A DNA stretch of 64,000 nt from contig CAVZTR010000013.1 of NCBI GenBank assembly GCA_963778225.1, positions 62,001 to 126,000 on the forward strand, given 5' to 3'. Under the pieces are notes generated by a model. That model was not told the origin of the DNA. It did no database searches and saw nothing but the letters and a program-made list of their open reading frames with translations. Below, piece by piece: positions 26,507-35,316 of the stretch. Every line of letters starts with the position of its first letter. The stretch's first letter is position 1. Made by a program: the position numbers and the translations under genes. The stretch comes from JAGVSR01 sp963778225 (GTDB taxonomy: Bacteria > Pseudomonadota > Alphaproteobacteria > Rhizobiales > Hyphomicrobiaceae).

Positions 26507-28330
26507 GCAACGACGCGCCACACACGAACGCAACCTGGAACGACGCGTGCCTCGCGGCGGCAATCGTGGCCATCGCACCGCACGCGATCGGCGGCATTGT
26601 GCTGCGGGCGCGCTCCGGCCCCGTGCGCGACGTCTGGCTTGCCCACCTCAAGTCGCTGCTCAGCGAAACGATGCCGCTCCGGCGCGTGCCCCTGAATGCC
26701 GGCGACGACCGGCTGCTGGGTGGCCTCGATCTCTCCGCCACGCTCGCTCAAGGCCGCCCCGTCGCCGAGCGCGGACTTCTCGCCGAAGCTGACGGCGGCC
26801 TCCTCGTCATCCCCAGCGCTGAACGTCTTGACGGCGGCCGCACCGCCCGCATCGTCCGCACGCTCGACTACGGTCGCGTCGAGATGGAACGCGACGGACT
26901 GTCCGCCAAGCTCCCCGCCCGCTTTGGCATCATCGCTCTCGATGAAGGCGTAGAGCCGGACGAAACCGTCCCCACCGCACTCCGCGATCGATTGGCCATC
27001 TGGCTCTCGCTCGACGGGCTCAGCCTGCGCGACACCGCAATCGAGCCCGACTGGCCGAGCCGCATTGGCCGCCGCCCGCCGCCTGCTGCCGGAAACAACT
27101 GCGGACGCAAACCTCGCCACCCTCTTCTGTGAAGCAGGATGCGCGCTCGGCATCAATTCAATCCGCGCCCCCATCCTTGCCATCGCCATCGCCCGCATCA
27201 ACGCCGCCCTCGACGGCCGCACCCAGGCAACAACAGCGGACGCCGAAGTCGCCGCTCGCCTCGTGCTAGGACCGCGCGCAACCCGCCTTCCCACAGAAGC
27301 CCCGCCCGAGAATCCCGACGGCCCGGAAGACGAACCGCAACAGGCGCAAGCGCCCGAAACCACCGATCCCGGCGGCGAAGACACCCAGCCCGAACAGGCG
27401 ATCACGCCGGAAGACATGGAACTCGTGCTCGCCGCCGCTCAGGCCGCGATCCCCAATGCCGTGCTCGCCACGCTCGCCGAGCAGAAGATCACGGGCCGCG
27501 CGCCGCCCTCCAGCGGCAAGGTCGGCGCCAGCCAAGCCTCGAAACTGCGCGGCCGGCCCGCCGGCGTCCGCCGCGGCGAGCCGCGCAACGGCAATGTCCT
27601 GTCTCTCATCGAAACCCTGCGCGCCGCCGCCCCCATGCAGCTGATCCGCAAGCGTCTGCGCGGCGGACCACAGCTCCTCGCAGATGGCCGCGAGCGCATC
27701 GAAGTCCGCGCCGATGATTTCCGCATCGCGCGCTTCAAACAGAAGACGACCTCCACCACCATCTTCGTCGTCGATGCGTCCGGCTCGAGCGCGCTGCACC
27801 GCCTCGCCGAAGCCAAAGGCGCCGTCGAGATCATCCTGTCGGAATGCTACGTCCGCCGCGACAGCGTCGCGCTCATCGCCTTCCGCGGCACCACCGCCGA
27901 CACGCTCCTTCCGCCGACGCGGTCTCTGACGCGTGCCCAGCGCAGCCTCGCAGGTCTTCCCGGCGGCGGCGGCACGCCGCTCGCGACCGCCATCGACACC
28001 GCCGTTCAACTGGCCGCTACACAAAAGCAAAAGGGCATCAGCCCCACGGTCGTCATGCTGACGGACGGCAAAGCCAACATCGACCGCGCCGGCAAGCCCG
28101 GGCGGAAAACGGCCATGGCCGATGCGTTAGCTGTCGCCGAAACCATGCGCGCCCTCGGCATCAACGCTCTCTTGATTGACACATCTCCGCGCCGCAACGC
28201 TGAAGCAGAACAGCTCGCCGCGGGAATGGGCGCCCGCTACCTGCCTCTGCCGCACGCGGACAGCACGCGACTTTCACAGGCCGTCTTCGCCTCCCGCCGC
28301 GATCAAGACGGAAGCGGACCGCGCAACTGA
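26503..28330 (+). CDS. bchD: Magnesium chelatase subunit BchD (single-base frameshift)
   Basis: Partner of BchI: an AAA+-like N-terminal half, an acidic/proline-rich linker (PENPDGPEDEPQQAQAPE) and a C-terminal von Willebrand A domain with MIDAS residues (VVDASGSS; MLTDGKAN). The first frame runs from ATG 26503 to about 27066 (ending EPDWPSRI). The rest continues one base later (AAARRLLPE onward) to the stop at 28330. An extra G in ATTGGCC (27067-27068) explains the break; ATTGCC would join the halves into a protein of about 608 residues. It is the second such insertion within 1.3 kb. Confidence 0.9.
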
Positions 28331-28383
28331 TCTCTTCCGGCAACGGCGGGAAGGCCCCGGCCTTGGACCCAGTGATACCGACG

Positions 28384-29265
28384 ATGCCGGAACCCTTGGA
28401 CTTCAATCGTCACGCTCAAGACTGGCCGAACCGAGCCGCAAGTCGCCTCGTCGAGACGCCCGGCATCCGCTGGCACGTGCAGGTGATGGGCGAAGGCCCG
28501 CCGCTTCTCCTGCTGCACGGCACCGGTGCCTCCACCCACTCCTGGGCCGGCTTGATCCCCATTCTTGCCGAGCGCTTCACCGTCATCGCGCCCGATCTGC
28601 CCGGTCAGGGCTTCACCACCATCTCCGGCAGAAAAGATCTCTCCATGCGCGGCATGGCGACATCCATCCGCCACCTGCTCGATGCCTTGGGGCTCGAACC
28701 GCAGATCGCGGTCGGACATTCGGCCGGCGCTGCCGTCCTCGCCCGCATGAGCCTCGACCAGCAGCTCGCCCCACGATCGATCATCGCCCTCAACGGCGCC
28801 TTTGTTCCCTTCGGCGGCATCGTCACGCGCATGTTCTCGCCGCTCGCCAAACTCCTGACGCTGAACCCCCTCGTGCCCCAACTCTTCGCCTGGAGCGCCA
28901 GCGACCGCACGTCCGTCGAGCGGCTTTTGAAAAGCACCGGCTCCACCATTCCGCAGGAGAGCCTCGTCTTGTATCAGCGGCTGTTCGCATCTCCGCCGCA
29001 CGTGTCGAGCACGCTTGCGATGATGGCGTCCTGGGACCTCGATAGCCTGCTGCGCGATCTCCCCCGCCTGAAGCCACCCCTGCTCCTCGTCATTGGCGAC
29101 AACGACCTCACGATTTCCCCCGATGACGCGCACCTCATCTCGCGTGTGGTGCCTTCCAGTCGCACCGTTCGACTGGCCGGCGTGGGCCACCTGGCACACG
29201 AGGAAGCCCCATCGCGCATCGCCGACGTCATCTTTTCTTCCGGCGAACCCGAGATGACCGTCTGA
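28384..29265 (+). CDS. bchO: BchO, alpha/beta hydrolase of the magnesium chelatase operon
   Basis: Alpha/beta-hydrolase-fold protein always linked to bchID. Its biochemical role is unproven, and a chelatase-accessory role is usually assumed. The motif DWPNRAASRLVETPGIRWHVQ is typical; oxyanion-loop HGTGAS and nucleophile elbow GHSAGAA are visible, with a late His in GVGHLAHEE. ATG 28384 is used (293 residues); a TTG at 28363 is also in frame. It starts 53 nt after bchD. Confidence 0.92.
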   Translation: MPEPLDFNRHAQDWPNRAASRLVETPGIRWHVQVMGEGPPLLLLHGTGASTHSWAGLIPILAERFTVIAPDLPGQGFTTISGRKDLSMRGMATSIRHLLDALGLEPQIAVGHSAGAAVLARMSLDQQLAPRSIIALNGAFVPFGGIVTRMFSPLAKLLTLNPLVPQLFAWSASDRTSVERLLKSTGSTIPQESLVLYQRLFASPPHVSSTLAMMASWDLDSLLRDLPRLKPPLLLVIGDNDLTISPDDAHLISRVVPSSRTVRLAGVGHLAHEEAPSRIADVIFSSGEPEMTV

Positions 29266-29293
29266 ATTCTGCTCCAGAGCGAAGTTCAGACTT

Positions 29294-29337
29294 GCGCAAC
29301 CCAGCTTTACACTCTTAAATGTCATCTTATGTTGACA
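29294..29337 (+). promoter_or_regulatory. PpsR operator overlapping the crtI start codon
   Basis: A perfect TGT-N12-ACA at 29320-29337 spans the only plausible crtI start (ATG 29329). Eight bp upstream, 29294-29311 retains the ACA half only (GCG-N12-ACA). A site at the translation start would block elongation or an upstream-reading polymerase rather than a -35 box. Binding is inferred from consensus only. Confidence 0.65.
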
Positions 29338-30861
29338 CATTCCGCCCGCTCCAGTGCCACCTATCCTGTTCCAGAGGCACGACCGCATGCGGTTGTCATC
29401 GGCAGCGGCTTTGGCGGATTAGCCGCCGCCGTGCGTCTCGGCGCGCGCGGCTACAAAGTCACCATCCTGGAAAAACTCGATGCCGCCGGCGGACGGGCTT
29501 ATGTCTTCCGCCAGGACGGGTTCACGTTCGATGCCGGACCGACGATCATCACCGCGCCATTCCTTCTTGAGGAACTCTGGACGCTCTGCGGCCGCAAGAT
29601 GTCCGACGACATCGACCTGCGCCCACTGTCGCCCTTCTACACGCTCCGCTTCCACGACGGCGAAACGCTCACCTGCTGCGCCGACCCGGAAGCCATGCGC
29701 CGCGAGGTCGCCCGCATCTCACCGAACGACGTCGCAGGCTATGAACGCTTCATGGCGCAAGCCCAGCAGATTTACGCCGTCGGCTTCGAGCAGTTGGGCG
29801 ACGTGCCCTTCGACAGCTGGACCGATATGGCCAAGCTCCTGCCGCAGCTCTTCAAGCTCGAAAGCTACCGCTCGATCTACAGCCTCGCCTCCAAGCACGT
29901 GCAGGACCCGCGCCTGCGTGTGTTCCTGAGCTTTCATCCGCTTTTCGTCGGCGGCAATCCGTTCAACGTGACCTCGATCTACGGCCTGATCACGTTCCTG
30001 GAACGCCGCTTCGGCGTCCATTTCGCGATGGGCGGAACCGGCAGCCTCGTCGAAGGCCTGGTCAAACTGATCGGCACCCAGGGCGGCGACATCCGCTACG
30101 GCGCGGAAGTATCTGAAATCACGCTCGATGGCCGCCGCGCCACAGGCGTACGCCTCGCTTCCGGTGAAATCCTCCCCGCCGATGTCGTGGTCTCCAACGC
30201 CGACGCCGCCTGGACGTACCGCTATCTTCTGCCCAAGAGCGCGCGCCGCACCTGGACCGACAAGCGCCTCGACAAGGCCCGCTATTCGATGAGCCTGTTC
30301 GTCTGGTATTTCGGCACCAACAAGAAATACGACGACGTGCCCCACCACACGATCCTGCTCGGGCCGCGCTATCGCGAACTTCTCAACGACATCTTCGAAA
30401 GCAAACGCCTCGCCGCGGATTTCAGTCTCTACCTGCACCGTCCGACGGCAACCGATCCCTCGCTCGCACCTGCCGGCAATGACGCGTTCTATGTGCTCTC
30501 GCCTGTCCCGCATCTGGAAGGCGACACCGATTGGACGACCGAAGCCGAGCCCTATCGGCAGCGCATCGCCAAGTACCTGTCTGAAACCGTGCTGCCGGGT
30601 TTCGAGAACCACCTCGCCACGTCGCGCATCATGACCCCACTCGACTTCCGCGACCGCCTCATGTCCTACAAAGGCGCCGCGTTCAGCCTGGAACCTGTGC
30701 TCACCCAAAGTGCGTGGTTCCGTCCGCATAACCGCAGCGAAGATATCGAACATCTCTACCTCGTCGGCGCCGGAACCCATCCGGGTGCTGGCGTGCCGGG
30801 TGTTCTTTCCTCCGCTCGTGTCCTCGACAGGATCGTCCCCGATGCGTCAGCTTTCGCCTGA
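29329..30861 (+). CDS. crtI: Phytoene desaturase CrtI
   Basis: FAD-dependent desaturase that converts phytoene to neurosporene or lycopene. The N-terminal VVIGSGFGGLAAAVRLGARGY and the C-terminal LYLVGAGTHPGAGVPGVLSSA blocks are diagnostic. Length is 510 residues from ATG 29329. No other ATG or GTG is available before the FAD motif (only TTG 29332), and no clear Shine-Dalgarno precedes it. It overlaps crtB by 20 nt. Whether it performs three or four steps cannot be read from sequence alone. Confidence 0.95.
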   Translation: MLTHSARSSATYPVPEARPHAVVIGSGFGGLAAAVRLGARGYKVTILEKLDAAGGRAYVFRQDGFTFDAGPTIITAPFLLEELWTLCGRKMSDDIDLRPLSPFYTLRFHDGETLTCCADPEAMRREVARISPNDVAGYERFMAQAQQIYAVGFEQLGDVPFDSWTDMAKLLPQLFKLESYRSIYSLASKHVQDPRLRVFLSFHPLFVGGNPFNVTSIYGLITFLERRFGVHFAMGGTGSLVEGLVKLIGTQGGDIRYGAEVSEITLDGRRATGVRLASGEILPADVVVSNADAAWTYRYLLPKSARRTWTDKRLDKARYSMSLFVWYFGTNKKYDDVPHHTILLGPRYRELLNDIFESKRLAADFSLYLHRPTATDPSLAPAGNDAFYVLSPVPHLEGDTDWTTEAEPYRQRIAKYLSETVLPGFENHLATSRIMTPLDFRDRLMSYKGAAFSLEPVLTQSAWFRPHNRSEDIEHLYLVGAGTHPGAGVPGVLSSARVLDRIVPDASAFA

Positions 30862-31945
30862 GGAACAGCGGCTCGCCGCCGCAGACCTCGACGCTTGCCG
30901 CGAAAAACTCGCGAACGGCTCGCGCACGTTCCTCGCCGCATCCCGGCTCTTGCCGCGCCGCGTCCGCGATCCGGCAATCGCACTCTATGCCTTCTGCCGC
31001 GAAGCCGATGACATCATTGACATCGGTGGCGCCACCGAGGGCAATCTGGCGCTCCTCAGAGACCGATTGGACGCCATCTATCGCAACGCCCCGTATGCCT
31101 CATCGACCGATCGCGCGTTCTCGGGCGTGGTGCACCGCTTCGACATCCCCCGCACCCTGCCCGACGCACTGATCGAAGGCTTCGCGTGGGACGCCGACGG
31201 CCGCCGCTACGAGACCTTTGCCGAAGTCCTCGCCTACGCCACGCGCGTTGCCGGAAGCGTCGGCGCCATGATGGCCCTGCTGATGGGCACGCGCGATCGG
31301 GCACAGCTCGCCCGCGCCTGCGATCTCGGCATCGCGATGCAGCTTTCCAACATCGCCCGCGACGTCGGTGAAGACGCCCGCGCCGGCCGGATTTACCTCC
31401 CGCTCGCCTGGATGCGCCACGCCGGCCTCGACCCGGACGAATGGCTCGCCGATCCGCAAGCCTCGCCGGAGATCGCCGAGATCGTCGAGCGCCTCCTGGA
31501 AGCCGCCGACAGCCTCTACCGCCGCGCCGCGCGCGGGATTTCCGCTCTTCCCGTCGACTGCCGCACGGGCATCTTCGCCGCCGCCTACCTCTACGGCGAG
31601 ATCGGCAATGAAGTCCGCCGCAACGGCCACAACTCGATCTCGCAGCGCGCGATCGTGCCCGCCAAGCGCAAGATCGAGCTTGCCGCGAAGGCCGCTCTCT
31701 CCGCCTCTCTTTCGCTGACGCAGACACCGGTCATCATTCCAGATCGCGTCCGCGAAGCCGCCTACCTTCTCGATGCCGTGCATCCCCATGCGATCGAGCC
31801 GGTCTCACCCGCGTGGTGGAACCTGCCCGCGCGGACCGCCCGCATCATCGAAATGTTTGAACGCCTCGAGCTGCGCGAGCGCGAGGCCCAGATTGCGCGC
31901 CTATCCGGCACGCAAGCTCAGTCGTCGACGCGTGCAGAAGCCTAG
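30842..31945 (+). CDS. crtB: Phytoene synthase CrtB
   Basis: Head-to-head prenyltransferase that joins two geranylgeranyl diphosphates to phytoene. Both aspartate-rich motifs are seen: YAFCREADDIID and NIARDVGEDARAGRIYLP. The frame stays open upstream inside crtI, but the family N-terminus starts at ATG 30842, giving 367 residues. It is coupled to crtI by the overlap and followed 16 nt later by dxs. Confidence 0.95.
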   Translation: MRQLSPEEQRLAAADLDACREKLANGSRTFLAASRLLPRRVRDPAIALYAFCREADDIIDIGGATEGNLALLRDRLDAIYRNAPYASSTDRAFSGVVHRFDIPRTLPDALIEGFAWDADGRRYETFAEVLAYATRVAGSVGAMMALLMGTRDRAQLARACDLGIAMQLSNIARDVGEDARAGRIYLPLAWMRHAGLDPDEWLADPQASPEIAEIVERLLEAADSLYRRAARGISALPVDCRTGIFAAAYLYGEIGNEVRRNGHNSISQRAIVPAKRKIELAAKAALSASLSLTQTPVIIPDRVREAAYLLDAVHPHAIEPVSPAWWNLPARTARIIEMFERLELREREAQIARLSGTQAQSSTRAEA

Positions 31946-31961
31946 AACCGGAGAACCGGCC

Positions 31962-33902
31962 ATGAACGCACATATCGGACAGCCCGTGCCATCACCCAAG
32001 CCCCTGCTGGACAAGGTTCGCGTGCCCGCCGATCTGCGCGCGCTTCCCGAAAGCGACATGAAGCAGCTTGCCGAAGAGCTGCGGCGCGAGACGATTGAAG
32101 CCGTCTCCGTCACCGGCGGCCATCTGGGTGCCGGCCTCGGCGTCGTCGAACTGACCCTCGCCATCCATCGCGTCTTCGATACGCCGCGCGACCGGCTCAT
32201 TTTCGATGTCGGCCACCAGTGCTATCCGCACAAGATCCTCACCGGACGCCGTGATCGCATCCGCACGCTTCGCACCGGCGGCGGCCTTTCCGGCTTCACC
32301 AAGCGCGCCGAGAGTGAATACGATCCCTTCGGCGCCGCCCACTCCTCCACGTCCATCTCCGCCGGCCTCGGCATGGCGGTCGCCCGCGACCTCAAGGGCG
32401 AAAACAACAACGTCATTTGCGTCATCGGCGACGGCGCCATGTCGGCCGGCATGGCCTACGAAGCCATGAACAACGCGGGCGCGCGCGATGAGCGCCTCAT
32501 CGTCATCTTGAACGACAACGAGATGTCGATTGCCCCGCCCACGGGTGCGCTCTCCAAGTATCTCACCCGCGCCACATCGAGCAGCCCCTACCTGCATCTG
32601 CGCGACTTCGCCAAGCAGCTCGCCAAGCGCCTGCCCAAGAAGTGGGAGCGCCGCGCCGCGCGCGTCGAGGAAATGTCGCGCACCATCATGTCGGGCGGCA
32701 TCTGGTTCGAAGAATTGGGCTTCTACTACGTCGGCCCGATCGACGGCCACGACCTCGACCAGCTCCTGCCGGTCCTGAAAAACTGCCGCGACGCCGAACA
32801 GGCGCCGATCCTGCTTCACGTCATCACGCAGAAGGGCAAGGGCTACGCGCCCGCCGAAGCCTCCGTAGACAAATACCACGGCGTCGCGAAATTCGATGTC
32901 GTCACCGGCACCCAGGTGAAGCCCAAAGCGGCCGCACCCAGCTACACCAAAGTCTTCGCCAACAGCCTTGTCGCCGAAGCCAAGAAAGATCATCGCGTCG
33001 TCGCCGTCACCGCCGCCATGCCCGAAGGCACCGGTCTCGACGCCTTCGGCCGCGCCTTCCCCGATCGCATGTTCGATGTCGGCATTGCCGAACAGCACGC
33101 CGTCACGTTCGCGGCGGGCCTGGCCACCGAAGGCCTGAAGCCGTTCTGCGCCATCTACTCCACATTCCTCCAGCGCGGCTACGACCAGGTCGTCCACGAC
33201 GTCGCGATTCAGTCGCTACCCGTCCGCTTCATGATCGATCGCGCCGGCCTCGTCGGCGCCGACGGACCGACCCACGCCGGCTCATTCGATCTGGCCTACC
33301 TCGGCTGTCTGCCGGGCTTCGTCATCATGGCCGCGGCCGATGAATCCGAACTCGTCCACATGGTCGCCACGGCGGCGTCGATCGACGACCGCCCGTCCGC
33401 CGTCCGCTATCCGCGCGGCGAAGGCATCGGCCTCGAACTCCCCGCCGAAGGCGTGCCCCTCGAAATCGGCAAGGGCCGCATCGTTCGCGAAGGCTCAACC
33501 GTCGCCATCCTCTCGCTCGGCACCCGTCTCGCCGAAGCCCACAAAGCCGCCGACCAGCTCGCGGCCCAGGGCCTCTCGACGACCATCGCCGACGCGCGCT
33601 TCATGAAACCTCTCGACGAAGATCTCATCCGCGATCTGGCCCGCAACCACGAGGTGTTGATCACCATCGAGGAAGGCAGCGTCGGCGGCTTCGGCAGTCA
33701 CGTCCTGGAATTCCTCTCGCGCGAAGGCCTGCTCGACCACGGCCTCAAGGTTCGCACCATGACGCTGCCGGACACCTTCATCGACCACGACAAGCCCGAG
33801 GTCATGTACGCCGAAGCCGGCCTCGACGCTGCCGGCATCGTCACAAAAGTCTTCTCCGCCCTTGGCCGCACGGAAAACGCGGGCGGCGCCCTCCGCGCCT
33901 GA
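31962..33902 (+). CDS. dxs: 1-deoxy-D-xylulose-5-phosphate synthase Dxs
   Basis: Thiamine-diphosphate enzyme that makes DXP from pyruvate and glyceraldehyde-3-phosphate, the entry step of the MEP isoprenoid pathway that feeds carotenoids and the phytyl tail. The 646 residues begin at ATG 31962. ThDP motif GDGAMSAGMAYEAMNNAG...NDNEMS, the FDVGHQCYPHKILTGR block and the transketolase segment GIAEQHAVTFAAG are visible. It follows crtB closely, so isoprenoid supply is transcribed with carotenoid synthesis. It may be a second, PGC-dedicated dxs. Confidence 0.96.
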   Translation: MNAHIGQPVPSPKPLLDKVRVPADLRALPESDMKQLAEELRRETIEAVSVTGGHLGAGLGVVELTLAIHRVFDTPRDRLIFDVGHQCYPHKILTGRRDRIRTLRTGGGLSGFTKRAESEYDPFGAAHSSTSISAGLGMAVARDLKGENNNVICVIGDGAMSAGMAYEAMNNAGARDERLIVILNDNEMSIAPPTGALSKYLTRATSSSPYLHLRDFAKQLAKRLPKKWERRAARVEEMSRTIMSGGIWFEELGFYYVGPIDGHDLDQLLPVLKNCRDAEQAPILLHVITQKGKGYAPAEASVDKYHGVAKFDVVTGTQVKPKAAAPSYTKVFANSLVAEAKKDHRVVAVTAAMPEGTGLDAFGRAFPDRMFDVGIAEQHAVTFAAGLATEGLKPFCAIYSTFLQRGYDQVVHDVAIQSLPVRFMIDRAGLVGADGPTHAGSFDLAYLGCLPGFVIMAAADESELVHMVATAASIDDRPSAVRYPRGEGIGLELPAEGVPLEIGKGRIVREGSTVAILSLGTRLAEAHKAADQLAAQGLSTTIADARFMKPLDEDLIRDLARNHEVLITIEEGSVGGFGSHVLEFLSREGLLDHGLKVRTMTLPDTFIDHDKPEVMYAEAGLDAAGIVTKVFSALGRTENAGGALRA

Positions 33903-33936
33903 ACCAGCCTCAGCTGCTCAACGTAGTCTTACGAGT

Positions 33937-33959
33937 GACGGCCCCTGATCGGGGCCGTC
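33937..33959 (+). terminator. Hairpin after dxs, possible terminator
   Basis: A 9-bp perfect stem GACGGCCCC/GGGGCCGTC with a 5-nt loop lies 35 nt downstream of the dxs stop. No T run follows, so it could be a weak or factor-dependent terminator, or an mRNA 3'-end stabiliser before the next small gene. Confidence 0.55.
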
Positions 33960-34006
33960 GCCGTATCTGATCCGCCCAACAACACAACGCGACACGGAGC
34001 GCATCC

Positions 34007-34183
34007 ATGCTGCCCATTCTCGCCGTTCCCATGGAAACAAGTATCGTCGCCTACATGGAACTCATCATCGTGCTCGCCTTTTTCGTCGGGTGGTACATCC
34101 TCGAAAAAGTCGCCAACAGCTACGATCGAGACAAGGCAAAACCTGACGACGAAACACGACCCTCAGACAGCGATGGACAATAA
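34007..34183 (+). CDS. 58-residue single-pass membrane protein, unknown
   Basis: The frame from ATG 34007 codes 58 residues: a short N-terminus, one hydrophobic helix (MELIIVLAFFVGWYIL, about 17-32) and a strongly charged tail (NSYDRDKAKPDDETRPSD). CGGAG lies about 8 nt upstream of the ATG. It sits between dxs and the convergent crtCD genes, inside the photosynthesis cluster. Its size and layout resemble small subunits of membrane complexes, but I recognise no family and assign no function. Confidence 0.5.
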   Translation: MLPILAVPMETSIVAYMELIIVLAFFVGWYILEKVANSYDRDKAKPDDETRPSDSDGQ

Positions 34184-34224
34184 CGGCGCGATGCAGCGTT
34201 CACGTTCAATGAACGACCGAGTTT

Positions 34225-34249
34225 GGAACGCTACCGCTTTGCAAGCGTT
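34225..34249 (+). promoter_or_regulatory. EcfG-type general-stress promoter
   Basis: GGAAC (34225-34229), 16-nt spacer, CGTT (34246-34249) exactly matches the alphaproteobacterial EcfG (PhyR-NepR-EcfG) promoter consensus. It lies 37 nt before the ATG of a 24-residue membrane peptide. Confidence 0.7.
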
Positions 34250-34285
34250 CTCCAGTCAGTACACCAGTAGATTGGAGATAAGAAA

Positions 34286-34360
34286 ATGCCCGTAATCATG
34301 TGGCTTCTAGGCGTACCGCTGTCTGTGATCATCCTATTGGCGTTGTTCGGCGCGTTTTAA
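34286..34360 (+). CDS. 24-residue hydrophobic membrane peptide, probable stress gene
   Basis: The frame from ATG 34286 encodes 24 residues, almost all hydrophobic (MPVIMWLLGVPLSVIILL...), followed by TAA at 34358. GGAG lies 8 nt before the start, and an EcfG-consensus promoter is placed correctly upstream, which together make translation credible despite the tiny size. Its 3' end meets the convergent crtC gene. Function unknown. Confidence 0.5.
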   Translation: MPVIMWLLGVPLSVIILLALFGAF

Positions 34361-35316
34361 CGCCCGGCTCGTCGCGGCATCCGGAACGGCAGCATCAATT
34401 GCACCACAGGCGATACGAAACGATCGAGCGACAAACTCTCGTGCATGGCCGTTACCGGACGTCCCGCCACCCGTGAAGATACGATCGAGCGCGCGTAGAA
34501 CGGCGTGTCCTCGAGCGTCTTGACCACAGCCCCGCCCTTTCCGCCATCGGACCTCGTGCCCCGCTCGACGCGCCAGATCGGTGCGCGCGCCAGCTTGCAT
34601 AAGCTCGGCGCTTCCAGCTGCTCAATAGTCCCATCCGGCCGAATGAACAGCGACAATCCCTCGTCGCTGCCGTCCTTCAATGTCACATCGTAGAAGATCG
34701 TGGCGCCGTGCGCGTCACTGGCCCGCGACCAATCCCAGCGCCTGAAACTGTCCTCAAGTGGCACGACGCCGCTATTCCAGTCGAAGTAGCCATTCCCCGA
34801 CCATTTGAGTCCGTTTTCGAACGCCACCTCTACGCGCGAGACCGGCGCGATCGGCCGCCACGTATGTTCGCCCTTCGCATCGAGCAGAAACGATTGCTCG
34901 TTGAGTGCCGACGGAATGACGCGCACGCGCCCCTTCAATCGCGACGGAATCGGCACCGTCATCTCGTCGATATCGAACGTCAGTCCGTCGCCATCCCAGC
35001 GCAGCGAACTCGGCCCCACGGCGAACGCATTCGCCGTCCGCGACAACTCTCGCCGGCCGCGTTCCGTCATCGTCCAGCGATGCCCGCCGGCACCATAAAG
35101 CGCGACGTTGATCGCGACGTGGTTTTCAGGATCCGCATCCGCCTTGCGCCGCGCGAACTTGTAGTACGGCGAGAACACGCTGCCGACGAACGAGATGATC
35201 GACAGCCCGTGCCGCCCATCGTCGCTCAGCGCATCGACGTACCACCAGACATATCCGCCCGGCGCTACAGCCGCGTCGAATTGAGGTCCACCGCCAGTTG
35301 CGCGGCGGCCAGCCAT
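34357..35316 (-). CDS. crtC: Carotenoid 1,2-hydratase CrtC
   Basis: Hydratase that adds water to the terminal double bond of acyclic carotenoids such as neurosporene or lycopene. The recognisable start is FDAAVAPGGYVWWYVDALSDDG, with GSVFSPYY following. The frame is open far upstream inside crtD, but ATG 35316 (MAGRRATGGGPQFD) is the only sensible start, giving 319 residues. It overlaps the 3' end of crtD by 52 nt in another frame. It converges with the 24-residue gene (4-nt overlap). Confidence 0.92.
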   Translation of the reverse strand: MAGRRATGGGPQFDAAVAPGGYVWWYVDALSDDGRHGLSIISFVGSVFSPYYKFARRKADADPENHVAINVALYGAGGHRWTMTERGRRELSRTANAFAVGPSSLRWDGDGLTFDIDEMTVPIPSRLKGRVRVIPSALNEQSFLLDAKGEHTWRPIAPVSRVEVAFENGLKWSGNGYFDWNSGVVPLEDSFRRWDWSRASDAHGATIFYDVTLKDGSDEGLSLFIRPDGTIEQLEAPSLCKLARAPIWRVERGTRSDGGKGGAVVKTLEDTPFYARSIVSSRVAGRPVTAMHESLSLDRFVSPVVQLMLPFRMPRRAGR

